33,716 nt of DNA from Bacteroidales bacterium (GTDB lineage: Bacteria > Bacteroidota > Bacteroidia > Bacteroidales > F082). The notes under the pieces were generated by a model that saw nothing but the letters and a program-made list of their open reading frames with translations, had not been told where the DNA came from and searched no databases. The position numbers and the translations under genes are program-made. The stretch spans positions 1 through 33,716 of the forward strand of contig JAGYLH010000038.1 of assembly GCA_018400955.1 (NCBI GenBank), written 5' to 3'. This document shows, in pieces, positions 17,280-25,292 of this stretch (the first letter of the stretch is position 1; every line of letters starts with the position of its first letter).

Positions 17280-18641
17280 TCAGGCCGGTTGCAAAGCATC
17301 AAGGCTTTTAATGGATGCCGCAATCTGGCTTCCATTTACATCTGTCTCCACCAGTTGTCCCGAAAGGTAGGCATCATAAGCCGACATATCGAAATAACCA
17401 TGTCCGCAGAGGTTGAACAAAATCGTTTCCGACTTACCTTCTTCGCGGCAACGGATGGCTTCATCAATCACCGAGGCAATGGCATGGGTTGCTTCGGGTG
17501 CAGGGATAATGCCTTCGGCCTTGATAAACTGCATGCCCGCTTCAAAGCATTTCAATTGCGTCTGGGCCTGTGCTTCGATGAGTCCATCCTTAAGCAACTG
17601 GCTCACAATAACGCCGGCCCCATGATAGCGCAATCCACCGGCATGTATGGGCGAGGGCATAAAATCGTGCCCCAGGGTGTACATCGGCAGCAAGGGGGTA
17701 AGCCCCATCGTATCGCCGAAGTCATATTTAAATTCACCACGGGTGAGCTTGGGGCATGATGTTGGCTCAACAGCAATACACCGGATTTTGTCCTTGTTTT
17801 GTAAGTTCATTTGCAGGAATGGAAAAGCAATGCCGGCAAAATTGCTTCCGCCACCAAAAGGCGCAACAACAATATCAGGCATCAGGCCGGCCTTTTCCAT
17901 TTGTATTACGGCCTCTTGCCCGATAATGGTTTGGTGCAGCAGCACATGGTTCAATACCGAACCCAGGGCGTAATGGGCTGTTGGGTCGGTGGCAGCCCTT
18001 TCAATGGCTTCGGAAATGGCTATCCCCAGGCTGCCCGATGAACCGTGGTTGGCGGCCAGTACCTTTCTGCCCGATTCTGTAAGCGAAGAAGGCGAGGCAT
18101 GCACAATTCCGCCAAAACTATTCATCATAATTTTACGATATGGCTTTTGCTGGTAGCTTACATTCACCATAAAAACCTCGCATTCCATGTCGAAAAGCTG
18201 GCAGGCGTAGGACAGGGCCGTGCCCCATTGTCCGGCGCCGGTTTCGGTGGTTATTTTCTTGATGCCTTCCGCCTTGTTATAAAAAGCTTGTGCCACTGCT
18301 GTATTGGGTTTGTGCGAACCGGCAGGGCTAACCCCTTCGTACTTGTAGAAAATTTTTGCGGGCGTTTTCAAAAGCTTTTCCAGGCCGTAAGCCCTGAAAA
18401 GGGGTGTAGGACGCCATTGAGCATATATTTTGCGCACTTCGGCAGGAATTTCTATATAGCGTTCCGATGACACTTCCTGCATAATCAATTCCTTGGCAAA
18501 CAAGGGCTCGAGTAGGTCGGGTGTGATGGGTTCGCGTGTACCCGGATGCAATGGGGGCAGTGGTTTGTTGGGCATATCTGCCACAATATTGTAGTAAAAA
18601 CGAGGTATTTCAGTTTCTGAGAGGAGTATTTTTCTTTCCAT
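17280..18641 (-). CDS. trpB: Tryptophan synthase beta chain, TrpB2 type
   Basis: 453 residues, the longer TrpB2 class (ordinary TrpB is about 400). It makes tryptophan from indole and serine with PLP. Visible: WRPTPLFRAYGLEKLL (about 76-91), the PLP lysine in GVSPAGSHKPNTA (about 103-115), ETGAGQWGTAL (about 134-144), the phosphate-binding loop PFGGGSNFAG (about 263-272), IAVEPTSCPKLTRGEF (about 288-303), the TrpB2-typical HAGGLRYHGAG (about 336-346) and C-terminal LFNLCGHGYFDM. The frame is intact and no other trp genes are adjacent. A short upstream reading frame rich in Trp codons (18746-18832) and a hairpin-bearing leader suggest tryptophan-dependent attenuation. TrpB2 enzymes without TrpA often scavenge indole; whether this one does is inference. 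Confidence 0.95.
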   Translation of the reverse strand: MERKILLSETEIPRFYYNIVADMPNKPLPPLHPGTREPITPDLLEPLFAKELIMQEVSSERYIEIPAEVRKIYAQWRPTPLFRAYGLEKLLKTPAKIFYKYEGVSPAGSHKPNTAVAQAFYNKAEGIKKITTETGAGQWGTALSYACQLFDMECEVFMVNVSYQQKPYRKIMMNSFGGIVHASPSSLTESGRKVLAANHGSSGSLGIAISEAIERAATDPTAHYALGSVLNHVLLHQTIIGQEAVIQMEKAGLMPDIVVAPFGGGSNFAGIAFPFLQMNLQNKDKIRCIAVEPTSCPKLTRGEFKYDFGDTMGLTPLLPMYTLGHDFMPSPIHAGGLRYHGAGVIVSQLLKDGLIEAQAQTQLKCFEAGMQFIKAEGIIPAPEATHAIASVIDEAIRCREEGKSETILFNLCGHGYFDMSAYDAYLSGQLVETDVNGSQIAASIKSLDALQPA

Positions 18642-18673
18642 TTTGTGTATAAAATTTTGAAATAAATAAGGGG

Positions 18674-18724
18674 GCCTGTAAAGGCGTTTATAGGTAATTT
18701 GTTGTAATGCTGCTGATTACAACA
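18674..18724 (-). promoter_or_regulatory. Structured leader RNA between the Trp leader peptide and trpB2
   Basis: On the minus strand a perfect 9-bp hairpin TGTTGTAAT-CAGCAGC-ATTACAACA (18724-18700) is followed by GCCT-TTAC-AGGC (18685-18674) and a T-rich tract. Just upstream, GGGC-ATTCC-GCCC can compete with pairing of GGGGC to GCCCC, which overlaps the last Trp and Pro codons of the leader peptide. A stem TGGCC-CCTCGC-GGCCA starts on the last Trp codon itself. Mutually exclusive pairings are what an attenuator needs, but no classical stem-plus-T-run terminator is obvious. Confidence 0.5.
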
Positions 18725-18745
18725 GGGCGGAATGCCCCAATGGGA

Positions 18746-18832
18746 TTATATGTAAAAATGTATGGCCGCGAGGGGCCACCACCATGACCATGATGTGGAA
18801 AGAAGAAGTGTATGTGCAAATAATGCTGTCAT
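18746..18832 (-). CDS. Putative tryptophan leader (attenuator) peptide, 28 residues
   Basis: ATG at 18832, TAA at 18746-18748, 87 bp. The peptide begins MTALFAHTLLLSTS, continues with W-S-W-W-W-P (Trp codons at 18788-18790, 18782-18784, 18779-18781 and 18776-18778) and ends HFYI. Four tryptophans in five codons is far beyond chance for a short reading frame and mirrors trp leader peptides known from other phyla. It sits about 105 bp before trpB2 in the same direction. It has its own good promoter match 17 nt upstream, leaving only a short leader, and is followed by alternative hairpins. Ribosome stalling at these codons when charged tRNA-Trp is scarce would be the expected sensing step. No experimental support; the role is inference from composition and context. 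Confidence 0.75.
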   Translation of the reverse strand: MTALFAHTLLLSTSWSWWWPLAAIHFYI

Positions 18833-18848
18833 GGATTTTTATCTGCGG

Positions 18849-18879
18849 CAAAACTAACTATTAATTCTAAATGACCGAA
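18849..18879 (-). promoter_or_regulatory. Promoter of the Trp leader / trpB2 transcript
   Basis: On the minus strand, TAGTTTTG (18856-18849) matches TAnnTTTG exactly. TTCG (18879-18876), one base from TTTG, lies 19 nt upstream, the usual spacing for the Bacteroidota sigma factor. Transcription would begin about 10 nt before the leader-peptide ATG. Confidence 0.65.
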
Positions 18880-18979
18880 CTTTTGGATTTTTTTTTGCCT
18901 GCCTAAATTTCAGTGAAAACTTTTGCCCTGCACAGAGCGATGGAATGAGCCAAAGGCAATCCCTCAAAATCTTACTTTA

Positions 18980-19187
18980 CTAATCGGCCTCAACCTTTTC
19001 GGGCTCGGGCTTCATCATTTCTTTCAGGTTGGCCGACCATTGGGCGACATATTCGGCAATTTGTGCGAGGTAATCATCCCAGCGGGGGTATAAAAAGTAT
19101 TTCTCTTGCACTATTGCATAATCTGCCAGTGATCGGACATACTTCAGTACCAAAACAGTGTCTGCCTGTGGGGATCAATCAAGAGCA
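18980..19187 (-). pseudogene. Truncated duplicate of the DUF4468 gene tail
   Basis: The last 36 codons, from YPRWDDYLAQIAEYVAQW to KPEPEKVEAD and TAG at 18980, copy the C-terminus of the intact DUF4468 protein at 20409-20954. 55 consecutive bases (18988-19042) are identical to 20420-20474. Similarity stops near 19090; the open frame upstream to about 19187 (VLKYVRSLADYAIVQEKYF) is unrelated to the intact gene. It has no signal peptide and no plausible start. Most likely a partial duplication joined to other sequence. Confidence 0.75.
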
Positions 19188-19797
19188 AACTTTACTTGTC
19201 GTTGAAAATGCCTGAATTCACTAAAAATCAAACCCCAAATTAATCCTTTCCACTCAATCCCGCTATGGGTAATGTATTTAATGATACCATAATCATCATG
19301 CCAATATAGAAACTCAATATTCTGGTTTTGATTTTGGATGATAGTTTGAGAATGCATAAACACGTTCGGCTTCAATGCGTTTGACATTCATGATATCTAC
19401 AAAAAGTTTCATCCATTCCTCGTTGTCAAGCATGAACCCATTGGTTAAATAAAATAGATTTACAGAAGTCCTGTCTTCATACTTTACAACACTGATAAGT
19501 TGCTTTCCTCCAGAACTGTAATTTAGCTTACTGTTCTGATAGAAGATCCTGGCAGTATGATACTTATATTTTGCATGATGAGCGATTGGATTGCATTCAG
19601 GGTAATAAATTGCCTTTTGAACAATCCATGAGGTATCCATATCTCCCCAGATGAACGGAAAATCAGGGTATCACCTTCATTATAGGGATTCAGCCATTTC
19701 AGATCTTCTTCCGAAAAGCGGGTTTTAAACATAGCAAGCTGTTAAATACGATTCCTGCACCCAGTAATAACAATTTCATTAAGCTTTTCATTGACAT
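19175..19797 (-). pseudogene. Bacteroidota lipoprotein-like hypothetical protein, frameshifted
   Basis: Starts MSMKSLMKLLLLGAGIVFNS at 19797 (signal peptide, possible lipobox Cys shortly after). It then continues in other frames as FSEEDLKWLNPYNEGDTLIF (about 19655-19725), DTSWIVQKAIYYPECNPIAH (about 19570-19637), LISVVKYEDRTSVNLFYLTN, RVYAFSNYHPKSKPEY (about 19320-19365) and FLYWHDDYGIIKYITHSGIEW (about 19230-19300). This order (GDTLIF ... ITHSGIEW) matches a widespread uncharacterised Bacteroidota lipoprotein family whose members end in a K-Y-I-T-x-x-G motif. Three frame changes are visible. Function unknown. Confidence 0.6.
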
Positions 19798-19903
19798 AAA
19801 ATTATTCATAAAATGTAATTGTATGCCATGCCTCACAGCTTATTGCACAATTTCCTACTTTTTCACTGGCGCATTCTTATTTTTCAGGAAGCGTCATCGG
19901 GGG

Positions 19904-20249
19904 TCAATTTTCCTGTAATTGCTTTAGCACATCCTCACTGGTAAGACTGTCAGCGCCAAGAGCTACTATCATGCAATCAATCATAGCTAAACTATCATTC
20001 TAGTCACAGCTACAAGCTTATTCTTAGGCTTATCTTCTCCATATTTGTTAAATAAATAGTCATAACTACAATCACAAATTCTAGATTTAATTTGTTTGGT
20101 AGTATTTAGACTTTCTAAATTAGACATGCATTCCTCTATATATGCTTCTTTGAATTTATTCCTCTTTCGATTGTATATTCAATAGAGTTATTATAGAAAA
20201 TACTGAAATTGAAATTAAAAATGCGGCAACAATAAGGTTTCTTTTTCAT
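19904..20249 (-). pseudogene. Small membrane-anchored or secreted hypothetical protein, frameshifted
   Basis: Start at 20249 (MKKK, then after one indel LIVAAFLISISVFSIITLLN, a hydrophobic anchor). Further frames give FKEAYIEECMSNLESLNTTK (about 20085-20150), IKSRICDCSYDYLFNKYGED (about 20035-20095), SLAMIDCMIVALGADSLTSE (about 19930-19990) and the end VLKQLQEN with stop at 19904. The pattern of a short anchor, a conserved C-x-C segment and a regularly spaced Cys resembles small secreted Bacteroidota proteins of unknown function. About 115 residues if repaired. Its upstream region contains repeat copy B. Confidence 0.5.
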
Positions 20250-20271
20250 TAGTGCAAAATATCTATTTTTT

Positions 20272-20312
20272 TCAATGGCATTTATTCTAGGAAACATTTT
20301 ACGCTGTAGTAC
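20272..20312 (-). repeat. Intergenic repeat, copy B (41 bp)
   Basis: Counterpart of 16125-16164, sharing the exact core GAAACATTTTACGCTG. Lies 23 bp upstream of the start at 20249. The similarity weakens but continues a little toward the gene (ATCTATT). Confidence 0.45.
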
Positions 20313-20408
20313 AATCAAAATTTGCCGTACATTTTTCTATTGAGATCCTTTTTGTAATCAATCAAAACAGGCTGGGCATTGATGTTAAAGGCGGTTACTG
20401 CATGTATT

Positions 20409-20954
20409 TTACCACTCGTCCTCAACCTTTTCGGGCTCGGGCTTCATCATTTCTTTCAGGTTGGCCGACCATTGCTCCACATATTTGGCAATTTGCACCA
20501 GGTAATCATCCCAGCGGGGGTCGTAAGCCGGGTCGTCTTTGTTGAGCCATTTTTCTATTTCGTAGCGGGATGCTGTTCTTAACAACAAATCGGTAATGGT
20601 ATAGCGGTAGCGTTCGTCGCGCATTTCGAGGGTAAACTCGTAAAACACCGAAGCCCCGTCGCGGCGCACGCCATCATCATCCGTAAATTGCAAGCGAATG
20701 GTGTGCCTGCCAATAATCTTTCCCGTAGGCTGATCGCGCACCGATGTAATGCGCACAGGGTCTTTATAATAATTATTCAGCCAGTTGATGCTGCGGTTAA
20801 AGAGTTCGTCTTTGGTGCCTGTTTCGGTAACAACCTCCTGAAAGCGAATTTTGTTGTTCTCAGGGTTCATGGGCAGTTTATCTGTTTGGGCGTTCAAAAA
20901 ATTGACCATTCCTATCATCAAGGTGGTTATCAGCAGGGCATACTTTTTTTTCAT
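20409..20954 (-). CDS. DUF4468-domain secreted protein
   Basis: 181 residues. Signal peptide MKKKYALLITTLMIGMVNFLNAQ (cleavage near residue 22). The DUF4468 domain covers about residues 38-125: TKDELFNRSINWLNNYYKDP, then GKIIGRHTIRLQF, then FEFTLEMRDERYRYTITDL-like strands, matching the family's GKIIGK and DGRYRYTI motifs. The C-terminal extension (about 130-181) has DDPAYDPRWDDYLVQIAKYV and a charged end, KPEPEKVEDEW. Proteins of this family are abundant in Bacteroidota and have a TBP-like fold; their role is not established. A duplicated fragment of this gene's 3' end lies at 18980-19090. Confidence 0.82.
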   Translation of the reverse strand: MKKKYALLITTLMIGMVNFLNAQTDKLPMNPENNKIRFQEVVTETGTKDELFNRSINWLNNYYKDPVRITSVRDQPTGKIIGRHTIRLQFTDDDGVRRDGASVFYEFTLEMRDERYRYTITDLLLRTASRYEIEKWLNKDDPAYDPRWDDYLVQIAKYVEQWSANLKEMMKPEPEKVEDEW

Positions 20955-20977
20955 AAGCTATCGTGGTGGTTTGCGTA

Positions 20978-20985
20978 CAAAAATA
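20978..20985 (-). promoter_or_regulatory. Putative -7 promoter element of the DUF4468 gene
   Basis: TATTTTTG on the minus strand matches TAnnTTTG exactly, 23 nt before the start codon at 20954. No clear -33 box. Confidence 0.45.
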
Positions 20986-21049
20986 ACGTATTTTTTTACT
21001 TTTCCGTATATCAATTTCCGGATTGGCATGCTCTAAAGGTTCGGGACGC

Positions 21050-21922
21050 ATGTTTGCGAAAGCTTTTGTTGAGCGCAAGCTGGATTTGTTTAAATTTGAA
21101 GAACCAAAAATTAAAACTTTTTTTGTGCGCATCGCTTTTATAACCGACATACACGAGGATGTAGTCAGCCTGGAGAAAGCCCTCCGTCTTATCGAACGCG
21201 AAAAATGCGATCAGATAATTTGTTTGGGCGATATTCTCGGCTATCCCTATTTGCGTGGCAAATACGAAGCCACCCGCAATGCAGGGGCCTGCATTCGTTT
21301 GATCAGGCAATATTGTGGCATCGTTGTGGTCGGAAACCACGATTTGTTTCATTTGCAAAAGTTTCCCAAATACAGTGCCGGATTCAGGTTTCCTGACAAT
21401 TGGTACAGCCTTTCGCCCGAGCAAAAGGTAGAAATTGGGGGCAGCAAAGTATGGAATTATGCTGACGACTATCCCGTGGAATTGAATGACGATGACAGGG
21501 CCTATTTAGACAAGCTCCCTGAGTTTGTTTTTGGCCATTTCGGAGGGAAAAAGGTGTTGGTTTCGCATTATGCTTATCCTAATTTGTCAGGTTATGTGCT
21601 GCTTAACAGGCATGAAAACAAGAAAATGGCAGGGCACTTCCGTTTTCTGCACGAAAATGAGTGCGTTTTAAGCATCTGCGGCCACAGGCATATCGAGGGC
21701 CTGGGAATTTATTATGAGCCGGGCGAAAGCAGGCTGGCCAAATTGTTCAATGGGCATGATTACTATTCCTTTGGCGAAAAAAGGCTGAAGGACAAAGCAT
21801 GCAGCATCAGCATACCTGCCCTGGCCGACAATGGACAGGTGAATGGGTTTGCCATTTTAGATACCGTCAACAACAGTATAAATGCCATGTCGTTAAATAC
21901 CAATCGCCGCTTTGTGTTATAA
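21050..21922 (+). CDS. Metallophosphoesterase (calcineurin-like)
   Basis: 290 residues from the ATG at 21050. An earlier in-frame ATG (21023) and a GTG at 21125, just before RIAFITDIHED, are alternatives; the last gives the usual compact domain start. All metal-binding motifs are present: DIHED (D-x-H), CLGDILGY (GD), VVVGNHDLF (GNHD), VLVSHYAYP (H) and SICGHRHIEG (GHxH). The protein should be a cytoplasmic dinuclear-metal phosphoesterase acting on a phosphomonoester or phosphodiester; the substrate is not predictable. It diverges from the DUF4468 gene, and ends 5 nt before the conserved hairpin leader of the sensor gene. Confidence 0.85.
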   Translation: MFAKAFVERKLDLFKFEEPKIKTFFVRIAFITDIHEDVVSLEKALRLIEREKCDQIICLGDILGYPYLRGKYEATRNAGACIRLIRQYCGIVVVGNHDLFHLQKFPKYSAGFRFPDNWYSLSPEQKVEIGGSKVWNYADDYPVELNDDDRAYLDKLPEFVFGHFGGKKVLVSHYAYPNLSGYVLLNRHENKKMAGHFRFLHENECVLSICGHRHIEGLGIYYEPGESRLAKLFNGHDYYSFGEKRLKDKACSISIPALADNGQVNGFAILDTVNNSINAMSLNTNRRFVL

Positions 21923-21927
21923 AATGA

Positions 21928-21993
21928 GCCAGAAGAATAAATATTCATATCTATTTTACATGAATATTTTTCTTCCGGCGATTCCATCTGACC
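21928..21993 (+). promoter_or_regulatory. Conserved hairpin leader, copy 2 (upstream of the Cache-PAS sensor gene)
   Basis: 66 bp, counterpart of 11205-11269. Stem arms AAGAATAAATATTCAT (21933-21948) and ATGAATATTTTTCTT (21960-21974) with an 11-nt loop; loop and CC/TT changes do not disturb pairing. The tail GGCGATTCCATCTGACC (21977-21993) is identical to copy 1. The sensor start codon follows after 23 nt. The short distance from the phosphoesterase stop (21922) also allows a terminator role. Confidence 0.6.
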
Positions 21994-22016
21994 AATCAGA
22001 ATTAAAATATTTACTG

Positions 22017-24884
22017 ATGAAGAAAGTAATTAAAGCCAGTTTTTTCCAAAAAATAGTGCTGCCGGCCATGCTGGCCATCGTGCTCTTTATGGTATCAGTC
22101 TTTGCCTTTATCATTCCTGCTTTCGAGCGCAATGCCATTGAGCAAAAGCGGAATATGCTGCATGAACTCACCAACACAGCATGGAGCATTTTGCAAAAAT
22201 ACCACCTTGATGAACAGCATGGCCTGCTTACTTTGCATGAAGCCCGCGAAAAGGCCATTGCCGAGGTGGAAGCCCTGCGCTATGGCCCCGACAAAAAAGA
22301 CTACTTCTGGATTACCAACCTGGAGCCTGCAATGATTATGCATCCCTATGTGCATGAACTCACCGGACAAAGCCTGCACGACTATGCCGACCCCGATGGC
22401 AAAAAACTGTTTATCGAAGCCTTGAAAATCGCACAGGACGAAGGGGAGGGTTTTATCAGTTACAAATGGCAACTCAAGGACGATTCAACGCATATTGTAC
22501 CTAAACTGAGCTTTGTAAAGGCTTTTCCGGCATGGGACTGGATTATCGGCACAGGTATTTACCTGGACGATATTCAAAAGGAGATTTCTTCCCTTACCAA
22601 TAAGCTGCTATTGATCCTGCTGGGCATTACAGTTTTTATCAGCCTCATCATTTTCTTTATCACCTACCAGAGCCTGAACATCGAAAACCGTCGCCGCCTT
22701 GCGGAGGAGCAACTGCACGAATCGCGCGAAAAATACCGCTCACTCATCGAATCATCCACCGAAGGCGTTATGCTGTTGTTGAATGCAAAAATCAGCTATT
22801 CAAATGCTTATATACAAAACTGGTTGCATATACAGCAGCCGATCTGGAGCAGATGCCTGTGGATCAATTGTTTGGTGAAGATCACGGTATGGATTTGGAA
22901 AATGTCAAAGATGAATCCAAGCATGAGGTAAAGCTTTACAAAGACGGCAGCCAAACCGAAGCCGTGCTTACCATTATGCCTGTGCAGTTTGCCGGCAAGC
23001 AAGGGGTGTTGTTCAGCTTGCGCGATACCCACGAGCACCGCGCCGGAAAACAGAATTGCTGGATTACCGGCAGCGCTTCCAGCAAATTTCAGAAAACAGC
23101 CGCATCGGCATTTTCGCCGCTCAAAGGCAAACGATTATTTGAATTCAACCCGAATGTGGTTGAACTGCTCGGCTACCGCAATGAAGCTGAAATGAAAAAA
23201 GTACCACTCGCAAACATACTCGAAAGCAAGGCAGTTTTGCGCGAACTACTGGCAGAGCTTGGGCAAAAGGGCAGCATCATCAACAAGCAGATCCATCTCA
23301 GGAAAAAGGAAATGAATTAGTTGCCTGCACACTGAGTCTTTTCATGGCCGAAAATTTGGAGGACGGGCAGCTGTTTTGCGATGGCTTACTCCGAACCAAT
23401 TGAAAGGCTGTTCCCCCGGAAGAAATGAGCCGCAACTGCAAAATTTACAATCACTTTTTGCAAAGGGTCAGGAAGCTGTCAGGTCGTTTAGCAGTCCTGC
23501 ATACAGCTGCCCGGCCGATGCAACCATCAGTGAGGCTGCAACATTTACGGCGCAGCATAAGTCAGATTATGTGTTGCTCACAGCCAACCAAAAGCCGATT
23601 GGCATACTCACCCACAAGGATATCGCCCATCGCTGCCTTCCACAAGGCGTTCCTTTGGAGGCAATGGCCTCACAGATTATGACGGCACCGGTGGTATATA
23701 TCAATCAGGATGAGCCGCTTGCAAAGGCCTTCAGTCTGATGGAAAAACACCGTATTTCACACCTTGCACTTCATAATCAATTAGGTGAAACTGTGGGTGT
23801 GCTCGAGCGCAGCAAGCTTTCCGGCCTGTACCTGAACCCGTCGCAATTGCTGCTGCAAGCCATTGATAACAGGACCAATGCCCGGGAGATGTTACGCATC
23901 AGGCAATTGGTACCTTCGCTGGTGAAGCCTCTCCTGCTTGATATGGGTGGCGTGGGCCATGCAAACAAAATGGTTTCGGGCTTCAACGATGCCATTACCA
24001 CGCGCATCATCCAAATGGCCATCAGGGAAGTGGGGCCACCACCGGTTCCCTTTGCCTTTATGGTGATTGGCAGTGCCGGACGCGAAGAACTGGCCTTTAA
24101 TTCGGACCAGGACAATGCACTGATTTTTGCAGATGATGAGAGCAGGCCGCTTGAGGAATTGCAGGCCTATTTTCAGGCATTTGGTTCAAAAATCTGCGCT
24201 TACCTGGGCGAGAGCGGGCTGCATTTGTGTCCGGGTAATTATATGGCCAGCAATCCCAAATGGTGCCAACCCCTGAGTGTGTGGAAAGATTATTTTACGG
24301 AATGGATTGTTAATGCCGAGCCGGAGAATATTCTGCATATTTCAGTTTTCTTCGACCTGAGGCTTGCATATGGCGATGAGGCTTTGTTCAAGGAATTGGA
24401 AGACCATGTTTTTGCTTCCATGAAAGGGCGTTCGGCATTTTTCTATTTTCTGGCGCAATCGGTCAGCAGTTTCAAGCCCCCGCTGAATGTTTTTGGGAAT
24501 ATCGTTACCGAAACTTCCCCCCGCAAAAATGAAATTATCGACGTAAAAAACTGCATTGCTACCGTTGTGATGTTTGTGCGCATCTATGCCTTGTACAACA
24601 ATATCCGCCACAAGGGTACAATGGAAAGGCTCAAGGCGTTGCGGGCCGCCAAAGTGCTGAACCACACCACCGCTGATGAGGTTGCTTTCCATTTTGATTT
24701 TTTGGTGCAGCAGCGCTTGCATCGGCAGTTGGAGCAGATAAGTCAAAATTTGGAAATCACCAATGCCATTTTACCCAAAAAAATGACGGAGATGGAGCAG
24801 ATGATTTTAAAGAAAGTGTTTTCGCAAATGAGTGCTTACCAGGAAAAGCTGGGCGCGGCATTTATGAGTGCTTTTAAGGGATAG
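22017..24884 (+). CDS. Membrane sensor: sCache-TM-PAS-PAS-CBS-CBS-DUF294 nucleotidyltransferase (frame broken in the middle)
   Basis: Read as one gene of about 955 codons. Start at 22017 (MKKVIKASFFQKIVLPAMLA), TM1 about 10-35. The extracytoplasmic single Cache domain, about 40-195, shows KKDYFWITNLEPAMIMHPYV, GEGFISYKW, and AWDWIIGTGIYLDDI. TM2 is about 205-225 (LLLILLGITVFISLIIFF). First PAS from about 245 (YRSLIESSTEGVMLLLN), second PAS about 360-430 (IEFNPNVVELLGYRNEAEMK). Frame changes occur near 22830, 23070-23130 and 23320-23390. The last 502 codons (23376-24884) are open: CBS pair (about 23520-23820: ATISEAATF, IGILTHKDI, MTAPVVYI, HRISHLAL), DUF294 nucleotidyltransferase with GSAGREELAFNSDQDNALIF (about 24070-24130, the GlnD-like G-S-x-D-x-D site), and DUF294_C. 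It likely senses a small extracellular ligand and transfers a nucleotide; substrate unknown. No kinase or response regulator neighbour. Confidence 0.82.
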
Positions 24885-24953
24885 AACGGACGTTTGTTCG
24901 ATAATAATATTTGGTAATTGTAACTAATCAGTGCTAAACTGTATAGTAATCCT

Positions 24954-25153
24954 CCCCGCTACCGCACGATTGCATCGTGTGGTTTTAGCGAAGCAAAATT
25001 TCTACCTAACCACAACAATCAATCCACTCAACCACTGCAAAACTTACGAAGAAAACCCCTTCCGGGTTATGAAATTTGTAGTTTCGGCTCATGGAACAAA
25101 TATAGCAAATTATTTTCTTCGTTACCACACGATGCAATCGTGCGGTAGCGGGG
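24954..25153. repeat. Paired inverted hairpin repeats (200 bp, 30-bp perfect arms)
   Basis: The 30-bp arm at 24954-24983 starts CCCCGCTACCGCACGATT; its exact complement is at 25124-25153. Each arm contains its own near-perfect hairpin (ACCGCACGAT-TGC-ATCGTGTGGT). Beyond the arms the inner flanks (TTTAGCGAAGCAAAATTT and its partner) still pair partly. The 140-bp interior has no gene. I see no target duplication and no transposase. The layout resembles a BIME (two REP hairpins in opposite orientation) or a MITE. Confidence 0.75.
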
Positions 25154-25205
25154 GTTTTGTATCAAGTCTGTAATTCGCATCAATTCAGCATCTTAAAGCT
25201 ACACC

Positions 25206-25262
25206 AGAGGGTCATACATGCTATCTGGTGAGTTGCGGATCATAGAACCGCGCCCCGAAGTG
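25206..25262 (-). pseudogene. Possible remnant of an RHS-repeat core domain
   Basis: Minus-strand translation GYHFGARFYDPQLTR matches the RHS-repeat-associated core motif (Y-x-x-G-A-R-x-Y-D-P-x-x-x-R-W). It is followed at once by stops and has no upstream coding sequence. Only about 15 residues support it. Confidence 0.35.
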
Positions 25263-25292
25263 GTACCCGTCCAAATTTTATCCTCATTGTTT

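Noticed and set aside
14033..20318. Run of small unrelated genes with a repeated border, considered as an integron cassette array
   Set aside because: The repeated element lacks the attC core (RYYYAAC/GTTRRRY) and symmetry, and no integrase gene is present.
24954..25153. Paired hairpins considered as a CRISPR fragment
   Set aside because: Only two copies, in opposite orientation, 140 bp apart, with no spacer-sized units or cas genes.
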